A DNA stretch of 64,000 nt, taken from NCBI GenBank assembly GCA_036897625.1, contig JAYMTA010000022.1:31253-95252 (forward strand), in the 5' to 3' direction. The number at the start of each line of letters is the position of its first letter. The stretch's first letter is position 1. The notes below the pieces were generated by a model, which was not told where the DNA came from, made no database searches, and saw only the letters and a list, made by a program, of their open reading frames with translations. This DNA comes from Pelargonium cotyledonis. Lineage: Eukaryota; Streptophyta; Magnoliopsida; Geraniales; Geraniaceae. Position numbers and translations under genes: made by a program. Positions 12,690-25,533 of this stretch are shown piece by piece.

Positions 12690-14825
12690 AGAGGCCAACT
12701 AGCAAAAGAGGTAACTAAAGAAGTAACCTTAAAAAAACTACCTTACAGACTGGCAAGATTCATTTGCTAAAAATGCCAGCTTTTGCTACACTGTAGCACA
12801 ATTAACTCAGCAACACTAAGACACAGGAATAGGAAAATCTTATTCACTTACTAATAACTACTCAAAAGCCTTTAAATAATAGAGAATAAAGGCGAATACA
12901 TATAGGGGGGTATAAGGATAAGGTAAACTTAAGCTAGATAAAAAGGGGCGCTCCCAGTAGAACTAAATATAAACCTTTACTAATTTATCCAGTGCAATTG
13001 GGCTTAATTTCTTCTTAAAGTATGGTAATGAATAAATCTAGGTTTGTTACCTTTATTGAGCTTCGTGCTATAGGTTTGGGAAGTAGAATTACGTATAACT
13101 TATAGTATAGAATAGAAGTTCTATCCTCACCTCAGTATTTGGGCAGTCTGATTAGTTCAAATATGATTTTCTGAATTACTACTTCTTATTCTTAAGTGGG
13201 CACGTTATGATCGTTAAGGTTAAGGGATGTTCTAAGTAAAGAGTCAGGAAGTCTTTTCTTAAACGGATATATAAAGACAAACTCAAGCAAGGCAGGAGAA
13301 CTTCTATTTTATAATTCCACTGAACTTAATCGAACTAAATTGCTTTTTAAGAAAGAAAAAGCACTCTATGAACAAATACTGTATGGAATCCTAGCTATTT
13401 TCATAAGCGATTTGGAAGGAAATATATATATCTAAAAAAGGCTTTCATTGACGTTAAAGTCAGAAGAAGAGAATAAGTTTGTAACTGAAAAGACTGCAGT
13501 ATAAATGTAGATTACTATGTATTTAATTACTTTCTAAGTGTTTACAGTTAAATTTAGGAATAACCTTAAATATTTTTTGGGGGCCTTTAACTTAGTAGCT
13601 TAGTTGAATTTTTCAGGTAAATGGTACGGAAAAGTTTACAAAAAATATAATTTTAAAATCTGATGGAGTCATGTCTTATCAAAACTGGGGGTTTGTCTAG
13701 AGTTAAAGTAAGGCGTGGAATTTACCATAATAAAAGGAATAGTTGCTAAACAAGAGTTAACCTGGGAGCCCACGCAGCTTATCTTATAAGTACAAAACCA
13801 ATACCCTTTACTCATTATTAATATTTGTATAACACTTCCCTTAAATCAAGCATTAAGCGGTACAGATATTCTTCCAATTAAACTCTATTCTAGGAAAACC
13901 CCGAAATTTATGGTATTTTATAGTATACTGAGAGCTATTAAATTAGGCTAGTATTCACGTTTTATGTACCTTTTGTAGTTAGACCTAGTCAATTCTCCAA
14001 ATTGCTGCTTATTATAAAATAGGAAGTATATAAAGATGGGGTCTACCTTAGTTAGCTTGGTAATTCATAAGCAAGAAATCACGAGTTATACGTGGGGTAG
14101 GACATTAGTAAAGCTGCTTTTTTTTTTTTTTAGAAGGGTGCTGTTGTAAGTAATAATTTATAACGAAAAAAACTACATGTAAACTTAAAGAGAGCTAAGA
14201 GCACTCTTTGAACCCTTGATATTCCTAGATTAAGGTCAAGGTCGAATGTCTGCTGAAGCATCCCTAAAACCTAGCTTTACTTTTAATATGCTATTCTGTG
14301 CCCCATAAGATTAGGAGATAAGGACTGACTTATTGTATGCTCTTCCCGCTTTTGAGAATTTAGAGTAAACTCTATTGGATAGAGAGTTTTTAGTAAAATC
14401 GAGAGCTAATAAGTTCAACAAAAAGTTTTACTACTATAGGTTTTTGTCTAAGTTACTCCACCCAGGACCCGGTAACTTACTCTAATTAAGCTTACCTATA
14501 CTTGAGATATCCAATTTGGTAGTAACTAAACCACTAACGGAAATTCGTGGAAGTAAAGTCTCACTATAATCTTGTTTCGTGTTTTTCCAAATAAAAAAAC
14601 TCTCAGCTTCCCGTTTTCGTGCAGTGTATAAAGCGAGCCCGAACTCAAGCAAAAGGGACACCCAGCCTATCTAAACATGTTAGTTTACAAGTTTTATTGG
14701 AAAGAGAGCGTTTTTCTATAAAGAACAGGATTTTATTGTCGTTCTGTGAAAGAAGGGACTACTTAAATCTTTTAGAAAAGCATTTACAAATTAAAAACAA
14801 AAACTTAGTTTTGGGTTGGGATATT
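12690..14825. other. Intergenic spacer with T14 run
   Basis: No gene recognised. A run of fourteen T lies at 14118-14131. Around 14195-14240 a T-loop-like CTTTGAACCC on the minus strand has no D-arm partner. The 75-codon frame at 14619-14846 (plus) runs into the next tRNA-like sequence and is probably chance. Confidence 0.5.
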
Positions 14826-14905
14826 TCATACATAGGAGGTATTTGAACCTAGAACTTTTCGATTATTACTGGAGATTTTAGCAGTTATTAATAACCTCGC
14901 TTTCC
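14826..14905 (-). tRNA. tRNA-Ser(GCU)-like fragment, weak
   Basis: Minus strand: AACTGCTAAAATC resembles a Ser anticodon loop (GCU), and 30 bases later CTAGGTTCAAATACCTCC gives a T-loop with a four-base stem, AGG/CCT plus a flanking pair. A longer variable region between them would fit class II tRNA-Ser. No D arm is recognisable. Low certainty. Confidence 0.22.
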
Positions 14906-17900
14906 TATAAAAGATTTCGATGGCACTATAAATAGAAAATAAGAGATCCAAAGGGTACCACTCCCAACAACTGGGTTTTTCTAACCCTGTGCCTTGTTTA
15001 GTAAAAATTTTTCAACTAAAGTAAAGGTCTGTGCTTGCTTATAAATTTTGGGTTGTAAAAAAGCTTGTGCCCTATTTACCTATTATTTTTTATATAAAGA
15101 GAATAAGAATCTGAAATTAGTATTAGAAGGACTCCGGAAACCTCGGAATAGTAACAGGTCAGGGTAGAGAAGTGCAATTAAGTAAGAATTCTTGGATAAG
15201 AAAAATGCTAGGATATAAGTTACGGACAATAAACTGGAATACAAATTAGGTGTGAAAGAATTTTTTGCTATTGCTGAAACTATAGGGACCTTTCGAGCCT
15301 TAGCCTAGAAAACTAATTTTGATATATTATTTTAGCTAGCATCTCTTAAAGCATACCCAGTTAGTCCGCCCCTAAAAAATGAATAAAGCTTTTTGACAGG
15401 GAAGGATTCCGTAGAGCTAGGAATAAGACAAAGAATTCAGTTTCATTTTAGCGGGTAAGATATTATATAGTTTTAAATCGAGCAAATTTCCTTAGTGTTT
15501 GAAAGTAAGGGCCGTGAAATGTAAAACCAAACCCTAGGAATTACTATAAATACAGCCAATCTCGTGTAATTAAAGAAGACTTTCTTTATAAGAAATGCTT
15601 TTTATTGCAATGCTCCGTATTAACCCCCCAACCCTCTTATTTAAGTAGTAAAATATTAATATATTCCATGAAAGGACTTACCTAATCTCTGCGAAGTAAA
15701 TAGGACCACCTAAGAGCTTCCGTGGATAACTACTATTATATAATAATAAGTTCCTTAAAAAAATAAGCTCCTTGATAAGAACATTTGGAAACCGCATAAT
15801 AAGATACCTATTTCGATGGACGCATCAACTAACAGAAGAAATCTACTGAATTTTACCCCTGAAAGAAAGGCATATACCAGATAGAATCCTAAATCTAGCA
15901 ACCCATAGCATACGATATCCATATAACCTTAATCATTAATAATTTTATAGAGTTACATGTTTAGCTCTGTACTTTCTTATTATATACCGTAACAAAAGGG
16001 AACTTACTTGCTTTCATAACGCATAACGACTTTAGAGCCTTAACAGGAAAACTTCGTTAAATTCCCGAAAAGTAGACACAAAAGGACTCTACGAACGTCA
16101 GATATAGTACACGAAAATGGCCATACAATTTCTTTTTATGGTATATGACCCCTCGTTTAGGCTAGTTAAAGGATAAAGAGAGCTTCTCTACGAAAGTAAT
16201 AATCCAATTGACTAGTATCAGATTGCTAAATAAAGAGTTCTGTCATTACATAAAATTAGAAAATATTGAGCTTGAAACAGGAATACAAGCCGTCTTTTTG
16301 TACAAAAGCTTAAAAAAGGTGGGACAGAATTTCCTTTACCTACCCCACTTTGAATTGCTACTAGGGCTGGGGACCTCCCTCATACTATGTCACCAGTATT
16401 GATCTAGATTTCTTGATTAAAGCGCTAAGAAAGTTGGAAGTTCTGCAGTGAAGAAAAGTACCCCTTGTGTTGGTTAAAAAAAGCTTATTAATGCTATTCT
16501 CTGGATTTTCCTCTTTACGAGACTCTTTAAGCAGGATCTCAATCCAATTAAAGCGGTAACCCCCGAGAAGGTGCTCTCTAAGGAATGCCTTTTTATATAC
16601 GGGCTGTCTCCTTCTAATATCCTACTCGTTTTTGTTGTAAGGGTTTATAAATTAGGACTTCGCTCTTTCAGTAGGAAACTAAGAGTTGTTTACTAGTTAT
16701 GGTTTTGGAGTATCTAGCATCATTCTGGGTTCTTAATATTCCTAAGTATTACGCCTATTTTTTAAAGAAGCCTGCTCCCTCGAATCGGTTTTATGTAGAA
16801 GATTTTTGCCTGGGGTAATAAAAATTGTTAGGTTCCCTTGATAGGGTCTGGAATAGTTTTTTAAATAAGTAGGACGCCTTACAACCAGGATATTCCAGAA
16901 TTAAGGTTGAGTTTCCGGGACAAAAGTCAAATATAAAATATAAATACTGCAGGTAGGGTATACTAAAGATTTTTCAATGCAACTAAGTTATGTTTTACAT
17001 GGTTTTTAGTTAATTTATATATATACCAGGAAGCACTTCTGAGATTAAAGAGAAGATACGTGCTATAAAGCAAGACTACTCACCAGAGGCCTAAATAGAA
17101 TACTAAATCTGTTAACCCAAGCGGCGGGAAATTGCAAAACAGGATATGCTGCAGTCAGGCTTTTTGATAGAGCTATAACAGTGGTTACAAAATCCCTTGC
17201 TATATTTTGCCAAAAAAGGGTTCATTTTGGTAGTAAAACCGAATTCTAATGTACATTTTTCGGTCTTTAAAACTCTACATTTCAGGAGTCCTTACCTTTA
17301 AAAAATATTTTAGCATAAGTCATGAGAAAACCAGGAGGGAAAATTTCCTTGTTTATAATGAAAAAAAAATTCTTTACTTTAGGAGAAAGCTAGAAGCCTT
17401 TTTTACCTTGGTTTAACCCAAACTCTAAAGCGCTCCTTTTTAATTAGTCTGAATCTACAGGTAGTATAGGTAAACCTGACTGATGTATCTTATTAAGCCC
17501 CTAAAGGAGCCAAGTACAGCTTTATTAAACTTGTTTATCCCCAGTTTTTGTTTTTGCATTCGAGCCCCGTAGAGAGTCCTTGACTTAATAGTTATATTCT
17601 ACTTTTTCTGATTTCGGTAAGGGGGGTCTCTTTAAAGAATTAAGGTCTTTCTATTTATTTGAAATAGAAAGGCTATTAACAAGCAATTCATAAACCTGAG
17701 TTAGTAGTTTAGTCTAATTCTTGGGGCGTTATAGCTTAGAATCTAAGGTAAAAGTGAATGCCCGAAATATCTATATGTTACAACTATATTGACGCGTAAG
17801 GAAACTTACTTCGATGAATAAATTCGTGGAATTAGAGATGGGGCAGCCCAAATTTTGATATTAGAAAGATACAAGGTATTGCTACAATGTACTTTTACCT

Positions 17901-20418
17901 TATGGATCCCCGAAAACGGGTAGAACCCTATCTCTTAGAACTATCTCCCTTCTACGCTGTTTAAGAAACTCAGTGAACCTTAAAATTAGGAAGCTAATAA
18001 AAAGAAAGAATATATGCACCCTAAGAATTAGATAGAGGAGCTCCTTTTGCTTTGACTAGGGCTGTTTTCACTAGGATAATGTAATAATTTCTTCTTTTTT
18101 AGGAAAACCCTTAAAATATATTTAAAAGTTAAGCAAAGCAAGGCTTTAGAATATGCACTCTTTAGATTGGCCGTTTACTCTGTATATAATGTAAGCGCGG
18201 GATAAGTAAGAAACTTTTAGTACAGGAAGAGTACAAACTAAGGATAAGCTGAAATACTTTTAATAATAAAGTCAACATTTATTTAATCCTCTTTTGTTCT
18301 CCTAACTGACATAACTAAGTAATTTGGTAAGTAATCTCCAAAAAATTCTCACAATGAAATAGCATATGCTGGGTTGTGTAAACCCCCGTCCTTAACTTAA
18401 AGAGTTCCTTTCTTCAGTAACTCTATCTGTGAACTAGTGGACTCTAAATGTTACCCCAGTAAGTACTAAAATTATCGCTAATGGAGTGCGAATCTCTTGG
18501 TGAGTGCTTTTCCTTGTTTGGTTTTTAAAAAAGACTTTGCGTGAAATGGGAGTGGATAACAAGAAAGATCAGAAATTGCGCGAGTCTTAAGTGATAGCTT
18601 TGCACCAACGAAAATCTTACTCACCCATATGTATAAGTTTCACTAAGAGCGTGGGATTCCTTGGCGTACCTTCCCATTTACAGGAGTTCCTCAGTTAGGT
18701 ATTCGTTTTTATCTACTTCTATGATTGACAGAGTTTTGATTTCTTTTGTAGACCTATAACTAAGATTCTATTTAAGGAAAAAGGGGTTTGTAAAATTGCT
18801 ACAATAAAAGTAGAAAGTAGATCGACTTTAGTTTGACGGCAGGAAATTCAAATTACACATAAAAACACCCGAAATATCAAGGGCTTTACATAATATACCT
18901 TATTTAAATTTAATTGATAAAGAGCTTTAATAAAAAGAATTAAGTAAGATCCTTAACAAAGGGCATACATCTTGTATCACGCGTCTTGACCTTCCCTATA
19001 ATATTGGAATGTTAGCAGTATTATACAAATGAGTTTCTTTTTCTAGATACGCTCTATTTGAAGGACTTCTTTTAAGATAGGATAGAATGAGTTGCAAAAA
19101 CGGGCCCGCCTGCTTTGTAAAACGTTCTAAATGAAAACGGCTTTGTACTTACTAGGTTATATCAGATGATCTAAATCCCTACTGAACTTGAATACTAAAG
19201 AACTTTTTGAAAGGTATAGTCCACTAGATTACTTTTATAGGATTTACCAGGAAAGCGGGTCCCTCATGTTCTAGCAGCCGGGCCAACTCACCTGCCCTTG
19301 TACAACCATAACGGGATGCTAAAGGGTAACTATTCCTAAATTTTTATTCTTGTCAATACCGGTAGTATTTTCAAACTAGAATAGTTATTAAAGTAAAGAA
19401 AGAGTTTCTGTATTTGGTTTGGAAGGCTTTTTCCATGAATTTTAAAGGAAATCTATTTTTCTCAATGGGAACTCCAACTCAAGGTATAACTATATCCTGT
19501 GTTTCTCTGTAGCATACGGATACCCAGCCGTAACATTACAGAATAAGCAGTATTTATAGCTTTTTTGAAATTCCAACCAACAGTGACTAATAACTAACTT
19601 TTTACTATTTTCATATGAGCAAAATACCACGAAATATTATATGAGACCTCTTCCTACAACAGGGAATCCTGCTTTCACAATGAATAGAGAATATAAAATC
19701 TGCCGAACAAAAAGGTATAGACTAAAAACCCACCGCTTCTAAAGGAGCTTAATCCCTAAGAGTTTTCCAGAGAAAGAGGAATGAGGCTGCTTTTAGTAAT
19801 AAAACAGCATAACTTTAGTAGTGGATTGTGGGCTATTATCTTTAAAAGGGTATCCGGGAAATATGAGTGTTTTCGTGGTGGTCAAATCCCTGTGAAGTGC
19901 TACCATTGAGTTATTCCGGTTATGAAAAAGCTTCCCCTTTATTTATATAGAAGTTCTTTTATCCTTACTATCGCACTATATATTCTAGAAATGGCATTAA
20001 CTTTTTGGATTTACTAAAGCTTTAAGTGTTAAATTAGAACTTTAGAACTATTTGATTGAACAAAAAAGGTCTATAATTAAGAATTTGTAACCTCGAGATT
20101 AGAGTCACTCAAGGATAAGGGACTCGACTAATCAATGAAGAGTTAAGCTTGGTATTGGAATATTTTAAAGTTAGGGAGTTAAAAGTGGATATGAGAGGTT
20201 TTTCTTAGGTTTAGTAAGTATTAAGTAAGGTAGAATATTATACTGATAATAAGGGTTACACCTGAAAGGGATGCCTAGTTTATAAAGAGTAAGATGTTAG
20301 CCTCATATTAATTCGAGGAATCCTTATTAATCCCCAAATCACTTATATACAAATAAAATAGATTTAGATCCTATGAATAACCAAGCTTTTGTCAAAAATA
20401 AGAATTCAGTGTAATTTA
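14906..20418. other. Long intergenic spacer
   Basis: 5.5 kb without a recognisable gene. Longest frame 64 codons (16208-16402, plus), no motif. Notable items: a perfect 10-base hairpin at 17647-17671, TTAAGAAACTCAGTGAACC at 17961-17979 (relative of repeats at 460, 932 and within atp9), CAGGAGTCCTT at 17283, and a T-loop-like GCATTCGAGCCCC at about 17557 with no other tRNA parts. Confidence 0.55.
17647..17671. repeat. Perfect 10-bp hairpin
   Basis: CTTTCTATTT and AAATAGAAAG are exact inverted copies separated by ATTTG. There is no U-run after the stem on the plus strand, so an intrinsic terminator is unlikely. In organellar RNA such a stem may protect a 3' end, but no gene is recognised on either side. 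Confidence 0.6.
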
Positions 20419-20419
20419 T

Positions 20420-20491
20420 TGGAGTATAGCTCAGTAGTAGAGCATGGGGCTTTTAACCTAACGGTCGCAGGTTCCAATGCTGTCAATTCAA
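20420..20491 (+). tRNA. tRNA-Lys(UUU)-like, best-preserved Lys copy
   Basis: Cloverleaf parts in order: acceptor TGGAGTA pairs with CAATTCA at five of seven positions (one G-U); a perfect D stem GCTC/GAGC around AGTAGTA; anticodon arm TGGGG-CTTTTAA-CCTAA with four of five positions pairable; loop of the standard seven bases with UUU (Lys); T arm GCAGG-TTCCAAT-GCTGT with four of five pairs. The T-loop reads TTCCAAT where TTCRANN is usual. This could be a diverged functional tRNA-Lys or a young pseudogene. The decayed copy at 2.1 kb has the same anticodon. Confidence 0.5.
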
Positions 20492-20494
20492 CAC

Positions 20495-20522
20495 ATTATA
20501 ACGCTTTACCAACTCACCAAAT
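20495..20522 (-). tRNA. D-arm fragment of a second tRNA-like sequence
   Basis: Directly after the Lys-like copy, the minus strand reads GGTGAGTTGGTAAAGCG, a typical D-arm string (compare AGTTGGTAGAGC elsewhere here). No anticodon or T arm follows; instead the sequence runs tail-to-tail into the plus-strand Lys-like tRNA. It looks like a recombination junction between two tRNA copies. Confidence 0.3.
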
Positions 20523-20525
20523 AGA

Positions 20526-20557
20526 ATTCTTAGTAGTAAGCATTCCTTACTAAGAAT
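20526..20557. terminator. Strong inverted repeat next to tRNA-Lys-like
   Basis: ATTCTTA plus GTAAG pairs with CTTAC plus TAAGAAT, giving 12 pairs with a three-base bulge (GTA) and a five-base loop CATTC. It lies 35 bases after the Lys-like tRNA. It is suited to marking or protecting an RNA end, but has no U-run; the terminator label is provisional. Confidence 0.4.
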
Positions 20558-22050
20558 CCGCTCCAAAAAGGAAGACTATAGATTAGCTACTGTTTTTTAA
20601 CGTAATCACTAGATATTCCCTAGATTATTAAATAAGAAATTTTTTATCCCCGTGTATCCTACTCAAATTTATAGACTAAGTTAGTATACATTGACTTTTA
20701 GGATATTCATGTCTATAGATAAGTAGATAAGTAAGCTCCGTTTTAAAGAAATATTAAAAGTTTACTTCTTTGCTTGCAGAAACCGCGGAATTTGTTGGGC
20801 AACCCTATTCTAAATGCTATATAGTTGTGAAAAAGACTTATTCTTGGGTTTAGGTTTACAGGTTACACTAGGCTCAGTAGCAATAAAGGGATATCGAAAT
20901 TCTAGTTTTTTGGAATACTTGTACCTTGTTTGTTGGATACCTTGGATAACAGAAAGACTTTATAAAAAAGTGGGCTTCACCATTGGAGTTTTCCCTAAAA
21001 CATTGCCGAGTATAGAGCTAAAATAACAGATATCCCTACAGTTATTCCGAGGTCTTTTTCGTATCTAGGATCCCTTTATAGATCCGCATCTAGGTTACTT
21101 TATTGTTATCCAAAAGTCGAGGAAGTCGATTTAGCTATACTGTGTTGTTATAGAAGTTTCCTTAGATTAGAGCTGATAGATTAATAAATCGAGAAATAGT
21201 GGCTGCAGGACTGCCCCATTTTTTAAGTTTAGTGACAGAACCTGGTTAAATATGTATTTACGAGATCCACTTTTAATATACTATAGGACTAAAAATAGGA
21301 CTAAAATACTTATTCAGCGAGATCTAGAGTCAACGCTTTAAATAAATCGTCCGGGAAAAGGAACAGCGTAAGGTTTTGCTCACCCTTGTTTGCCTTTAGG
21401 CTAAGATCCTACAAGAGACAATTAGATTGATCAACTTTTTAGACTAGACAATACTTGACTGAGGATATAAGGAGCTCATTAAAAGAAAACTCGATTCTGG
21501 TAAGAATATACAAATTAGTACAGCTGCTTTAGCATGAGTCTTCTCTTGAAATTGGAATTAAGATAAGAGAATTTTAGAAAAGTGTACCTAGGAATTAAAA
21601 TGGAACAATCTTAGATATTAATTACTAGGGTTTTCCTTATTATTTTTAATAAGTTAAGACTTTTTGGAATAGAAAGAGGAGAAGCTCTCTCTAGCTGATG
21701 GGGTGTATATTTATAAAGCTGACAAATGAAAAGGTAGTTTAATTTAGATCAAAAAGTACTTCTTTTACGCATTTTATAACCATGCTTTTGTTTTGGGGTA
21801 ACTTAAACTTAAAAAAGGGGTATCCTTAAGCCTGCCACGCACTAAAGATCCTCGGACCGGTCCTCTCTGTAAGTCAATTTGGTATTAATGAAGTTTACGT
21901 AAATAAGTTTTGGTGTTTATATATCTGTTGACTATAACAAGATTTATGAACAAAAAAGCATATGTTTATCAATTAGACGAATGTCTTGAGGACGACACTA
22001 GCTCCATATTTGGAAAAGTAAGACTATGTTATATTATCCAGAAATTAGAT
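20558..22050. other. Intergenic spacer
   Basis: No gene recognised. A 70-codon frame (20814-21026, plus) has a hydrophobic middle (about residues 12-45) but no known motif. ACTAAAAATAGGACTAAAATA near 21290 is a small tandem duplication (AGGACTAAAA twice). Confidence 0.5.
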
Positions 22051-22745
22051 CCTTTAGTAATCGAATGAAAGAAAATAAGAGAATTAAATAAGACAGTTAT
22101 AAAGCTACTTCTTTAAAAACCTTCAAATTACACTGAGTAAAACAACAAGACAACTAGCCCAAGCAACAAGAAAAGCAGCTACAAATACAAGGTTCAATTG
22201 CGATTGAGAGAAGTAAAATGAGAACTACTTGAATGAAAGAATTACTGACTGTAAACAAGATAAATCTTTCCTGATACAAGTCTGACTATTCTATGGTGGA
22301 TCATTGCCATTTCCTTGACCTAATCCTTTAACCGATTCTTTACCTTTTAGTATTACACAACGGATAGGAACTCTTTTTTAAGGATCCTAGTCTCGAGACT
22401 CATAATCTGGGCATTCTCTAAGCAGTACCCAGATATAGTACTTAAATTACCAAGTAACAAGAATCAATCTCAGACCCATCTCTTTGGCAAGTTAGCTTCT
22501 TTAGCTACAGACCTGCTTCAACTTAAACCTCCCTTCTTGCTCCTTGATCTTGCTCCTATTCTTATTCTATATTTTGAAAGTGTGCCAAGCTCCTCCTCCT
22601 ATCTGTTCGGTAATGAAGAAAGGGTTCCTTGTCATACCATATATCCATTCTTACCTACTTATCCCCCTCTCAGTGTCTGATAGTCCTTTTTTGTTAGTTA
22701 GTTTCTTCTTAGTCTTTTTTATTCTAGATTGTATATTCGGGCAAC

Positions 22746-22780
22746 CATGGCCCCATTAGCTCAAATTCTTCAGTTCCTTT
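22746..22780 (+). repeat. Repeat R3, copy 1
   Basis: GGCCCCATTAGCTCAAATTC followed by TTCAGTTCCTTT. The copy at 60427-60461 reads GGCCCAATTAGTTCAAATGC then TTTCCGTTCCTT, close to 80 percent identical by eye. TTCTTCTTAGTCT-like sequence precedes both copies, so the homology may extend upstream. Confidence 0.55.
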
Positions 22781-22807
22781 TAGTAGTGTTCGTTGTAGTT
22801 ACATTCT

Positions 22808-22830
22808 CGTAAGTAGTTTAGCGCATTGCC
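22808..22830 (+). repeat. Repeat R4, copy 1
   Basis: CGTAAGTAGTTTAGCGCATT. One of five relatives of the consensus CGTAAGTAACTTAGTGCAA in the window (22808, 36585, 60234, 62239, 63100). Confidence 0.5.
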
Positions 22831-23000
22831 ATCAATAGGTCCTAGGGTCTTTCTTATAGTTTACGATTCAAGTCCAATCTTTTCTCTCATTCGTATACTT
22901 GTACTCTGCCTGGCATTGGCACTTTGTAGACGTATTCCTAGTTCATTCATAGGTAAAACGGGTCTTATACTCTGAAAAGGCACTCATTTTAAAGTTCTGT

Positions 23001-25100
23001 AAGCTAGCTTAATTCAAAGAAAGCCTTTAGAAGTACCTTGTTTCAAGGGATTGAGGAATCTAATAACTAATTCACGAGTTTCCGCAAGTTAAGACGTATT
23101 AAAAATGAGATGAGTATAAGAGCCCCCTTTGTTAAAGCAAGAATTTTTAATAGGAGTTCTAACCACCAGAGCTAAGACTTTCAAGCCCCTCTCTGCGCAA
23201 GATTTAAGGAGTACTAAGGGGGTTTTCCTAAAAAGTACTTAATTGTTGCTTATAAGAAAAGACAGTCTAACATTTTAGATTAGGCAGGGCACCGCGAGAG
23301 TTCCTAAGATAACGGACCGGACTCTTGGTAGTTCAGGCTTGACTGTAGATTGGGTCTTGGTTATAAGTATATTTATAAATTCAAATTAAATAACTTGTGG
23401 AGTCAAAAAGACGGTTTATAAGAGACTTTTAGGCAAGGAAGCGAAAGAAATGCTATGCAAGGGCAAGCACAACGGATAGGTGTTATAAAGTCAATGATTG
23501 AAGGTTGAAGAGTCAAATTAAGTACATTATAGACCACACAACGATAGCAATACAATATACTTTTTTGTCTTGACAGAGAATGGGATTTACTAAAGAATTT
23601 TTAGATAAAGGGTATAGAGAGCTAAGTTTTTGTGTCTATTTAATTGCTTTAGTTTCTGGTGGGAGTCTCATTCATTTCGATTTTAAGACAAGGTTAAGGT
23701 TATAGCTAACCCATAAGAGCTCCGGTAAAGCTATAAGGTGGGTTTCGGATTCTGAAAAAGCTTCACATATATTTACTTTGTTCTTTGCAGAGGCGCCTCC
23801 TACTTAGACTCTCAAGTGATTTTTATACTTTAGGAAATTGAAATTAGACTCACATGAAAGAAAACTACTCTGTATTGAGTACAGCTGCTTCCTCCTTTAT
23901 GGAAAAAGTAAGCATCCATATTTTCTCTAAAAGCTTAGTATTTAGGGGAATTCTTTTTAGTATTTATTGTACGCGCCAATTTAAGAAGTAATAAAAACTA
24001 CTTAATTATCTAGCCGCACTCACACTCACGACCAAAGCTGTCGACTTTACTTGTGTTTTTAATCTTTTTTTAGATCTTCCGGATACCTCAGCTTTTTCTT
24101 AATCAACTACTTGAAGAAACCCCTTAGTACTTTGATATGTATCTTTCTACAAGGTCTCCCTTTTATATGCATAACTGAAGTTTAGTAATTATAAGTTTTT
24201 ACATGGTTTATATTTTCTTAGTTTTAGGTATCGATTTGAGATAAGAAGTGTGTTCAATTTTAGAGCCCAAGAACTCCTTACTGAGAATAAGATATACTGG
24301 GTAATCCCTGATTAAAATATGTTGTCATACGCATAATCAGTCAAATATAAGATATAAAAAAACCATTTATTATTGCTATACAAGGACTGCTCACAAAAAC
24401 CTTAAGCAGGCTATTTTTGGTGAAAGATAATGTAATCATTTTTTGTAAGGAAATCCTCAATGCCATGACTTAAGTCTGGTAAAGGGTTTACCTCAGTTTG
24501 TAGAACTGCAGTTTTTGAAAAAAGCTTAGGTACGCTATTCTATAATTCTCGCCCACATTTACTAGTGCTTTTCTTTATCCTTTTTTGTTAGAAAGTTATA
24601 TTATATAAGAGAACCCCGGCACCCTACAGTGTGTGAAAGTTCTCGTTATTATATTCTCGGTTGGACTTTTTCCTAGGCCCTTGAAATCTTAATCTTTTTA
24701 TACTCGATATAGATGAAAATCCAATGAATTTTTTTTTTATATTTTATACTTGGGCTTTCCTATATTGAAAAGGAGTAAGTACAAAAAATAGGATATCTCT
24801 AGAATTTGAATTTAATAGGCTTAACTTAGCTAGAACTTCTTAAGAATTTTCTTTTTTATCAGGAAGGTTAAGCAGTTTATAGGTCCTTTATTAAGGTTTT
24901 TTCACGAGCTCCTTTTGAGCAGCTCAAGATCCGATCTCTGTTAGACTAGGTCCATTATCCTACTATACTAAAGAAAATTTATCAAAGAGATTCCTTTTTA
25001 AGATTGAGAACAGCCTACTATAAGCTTGTTAGTTGGAGTAACAATTGGATACTCTGGATATTCTTTGGCTCGGCTTTCTATGCAAAAACAAGGCTGAGTT
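23001..25100. other. Intergenic spacer with a tRNA D-arm fragment
   Basis: No gene recognised. At 23155-23200 the minus strand reads GGGGCTTGAAAGTCTTAGC then TCTGGTGGTTAGAAC, resembling the 5' half (acceptor plus D arm) of a tRNA with no 3' half. T/A-rich elsewhere, including a run of T and A around 24720-24760. Confidence 0.45.
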
Positions 25101-25107
25101 GAGAATC

Positions 25108-25188
25108 TCTGATATAATTTATAATTGATAGAGCGCTGGGGTCTATTGCTAGTATGTATTGTATGGGTTCGAATCCCCTAGGGCTATA
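25108..25188 (+). tRNA. tRNA-like sequence, good T arm
   Basis: TTGATAGAGCGCTGGGGTC (D-arm end and anticodon 5' stem), then ATGGG-TTCGAAT-CCCCT, a T arm with four of five pairs and a canonical loop. Counting seven loop bases between CTGGG and GCTAG gives loop GTCTATT and nominal anticodon CUA, but the variable region is then about ten bases and the anticodon stem has a mismatch next to the loop, so the anticodon is not reliable. The acceptor stem is not found. Possibly an Ala-type tRNA remnant (GATAGAGCGCTG). Confidence 0.4.
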
Positions 25189-25530
25189 TATCTATATTTT
25201 TTAGCTGTCTTTATACTGTAGGCCCCTTAATGATGTAAGTAAGGGCATGTCAAAGCATATCGGATATTCACACCGACCTTGGTTGAGAAAGAAAAGCTTG
25301 TAGAGGACCTTAACTATAAAAGTTATAAGAGAAATTACTCGTTATTTGTCCGATTCGATTCTTTCAATTACAGGCCTATCTTTTGGTCAAGAAGATCCGT
25401 ATTTGACATATCCGGATAGCTGATTGCTATCCAAGAAGCAGGAACCCGTAAAAGTCCTTATGGAAAGGTCCCATTTAGCATTAATAGTGTCAAATAATTC
25501 TTTATAACAGTAAATATCTAACTAAAACCT
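25189..25530. other. Spacer between two tRNA-like sequences
   Basis: Nothing recognisable. Contains TATCCGGATAG (about 25403-25413), a short palindrome, and no frame of note. Confidence 0.5.
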
Positions 25531-25533
25531 GGT

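Larger units (their letters stand above)
22051..23000. other. T/C-rich island resembling 59.3-64 kb
   Basis: Texture differs from its surroundings: few short G+C palindromes, T/C-rich on the plus strand. It shares two repeats with the right end of the window: 22746-22780 (GGCCCCATTAGCTCAAATTC) with 60427-60461, and the CGTAAGTAGTTTAGCGCA-type repeat at 22808. A 71-codon frame (22544-22759, plus, TTG start) has two hydrophobic stretches but is unidentified and lies inside the repeat-bearing part. T/C-rich DNA readily yields such frames. Confidence 0.5.

Noticed and set aside
22544-22759. A two-helix membrane protein of 71 residues
   Set aside because: TTG start, T/C-rich DNA that produces hydrophobic residues by chance, and overlap with a dispersed repeat.
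25108-25188. A suppressor-type tRNA with anticodon CUA
   Set aside because: The anticodon assignment depends on a mismatched stem and an overlong variable loop; too weak to claim.
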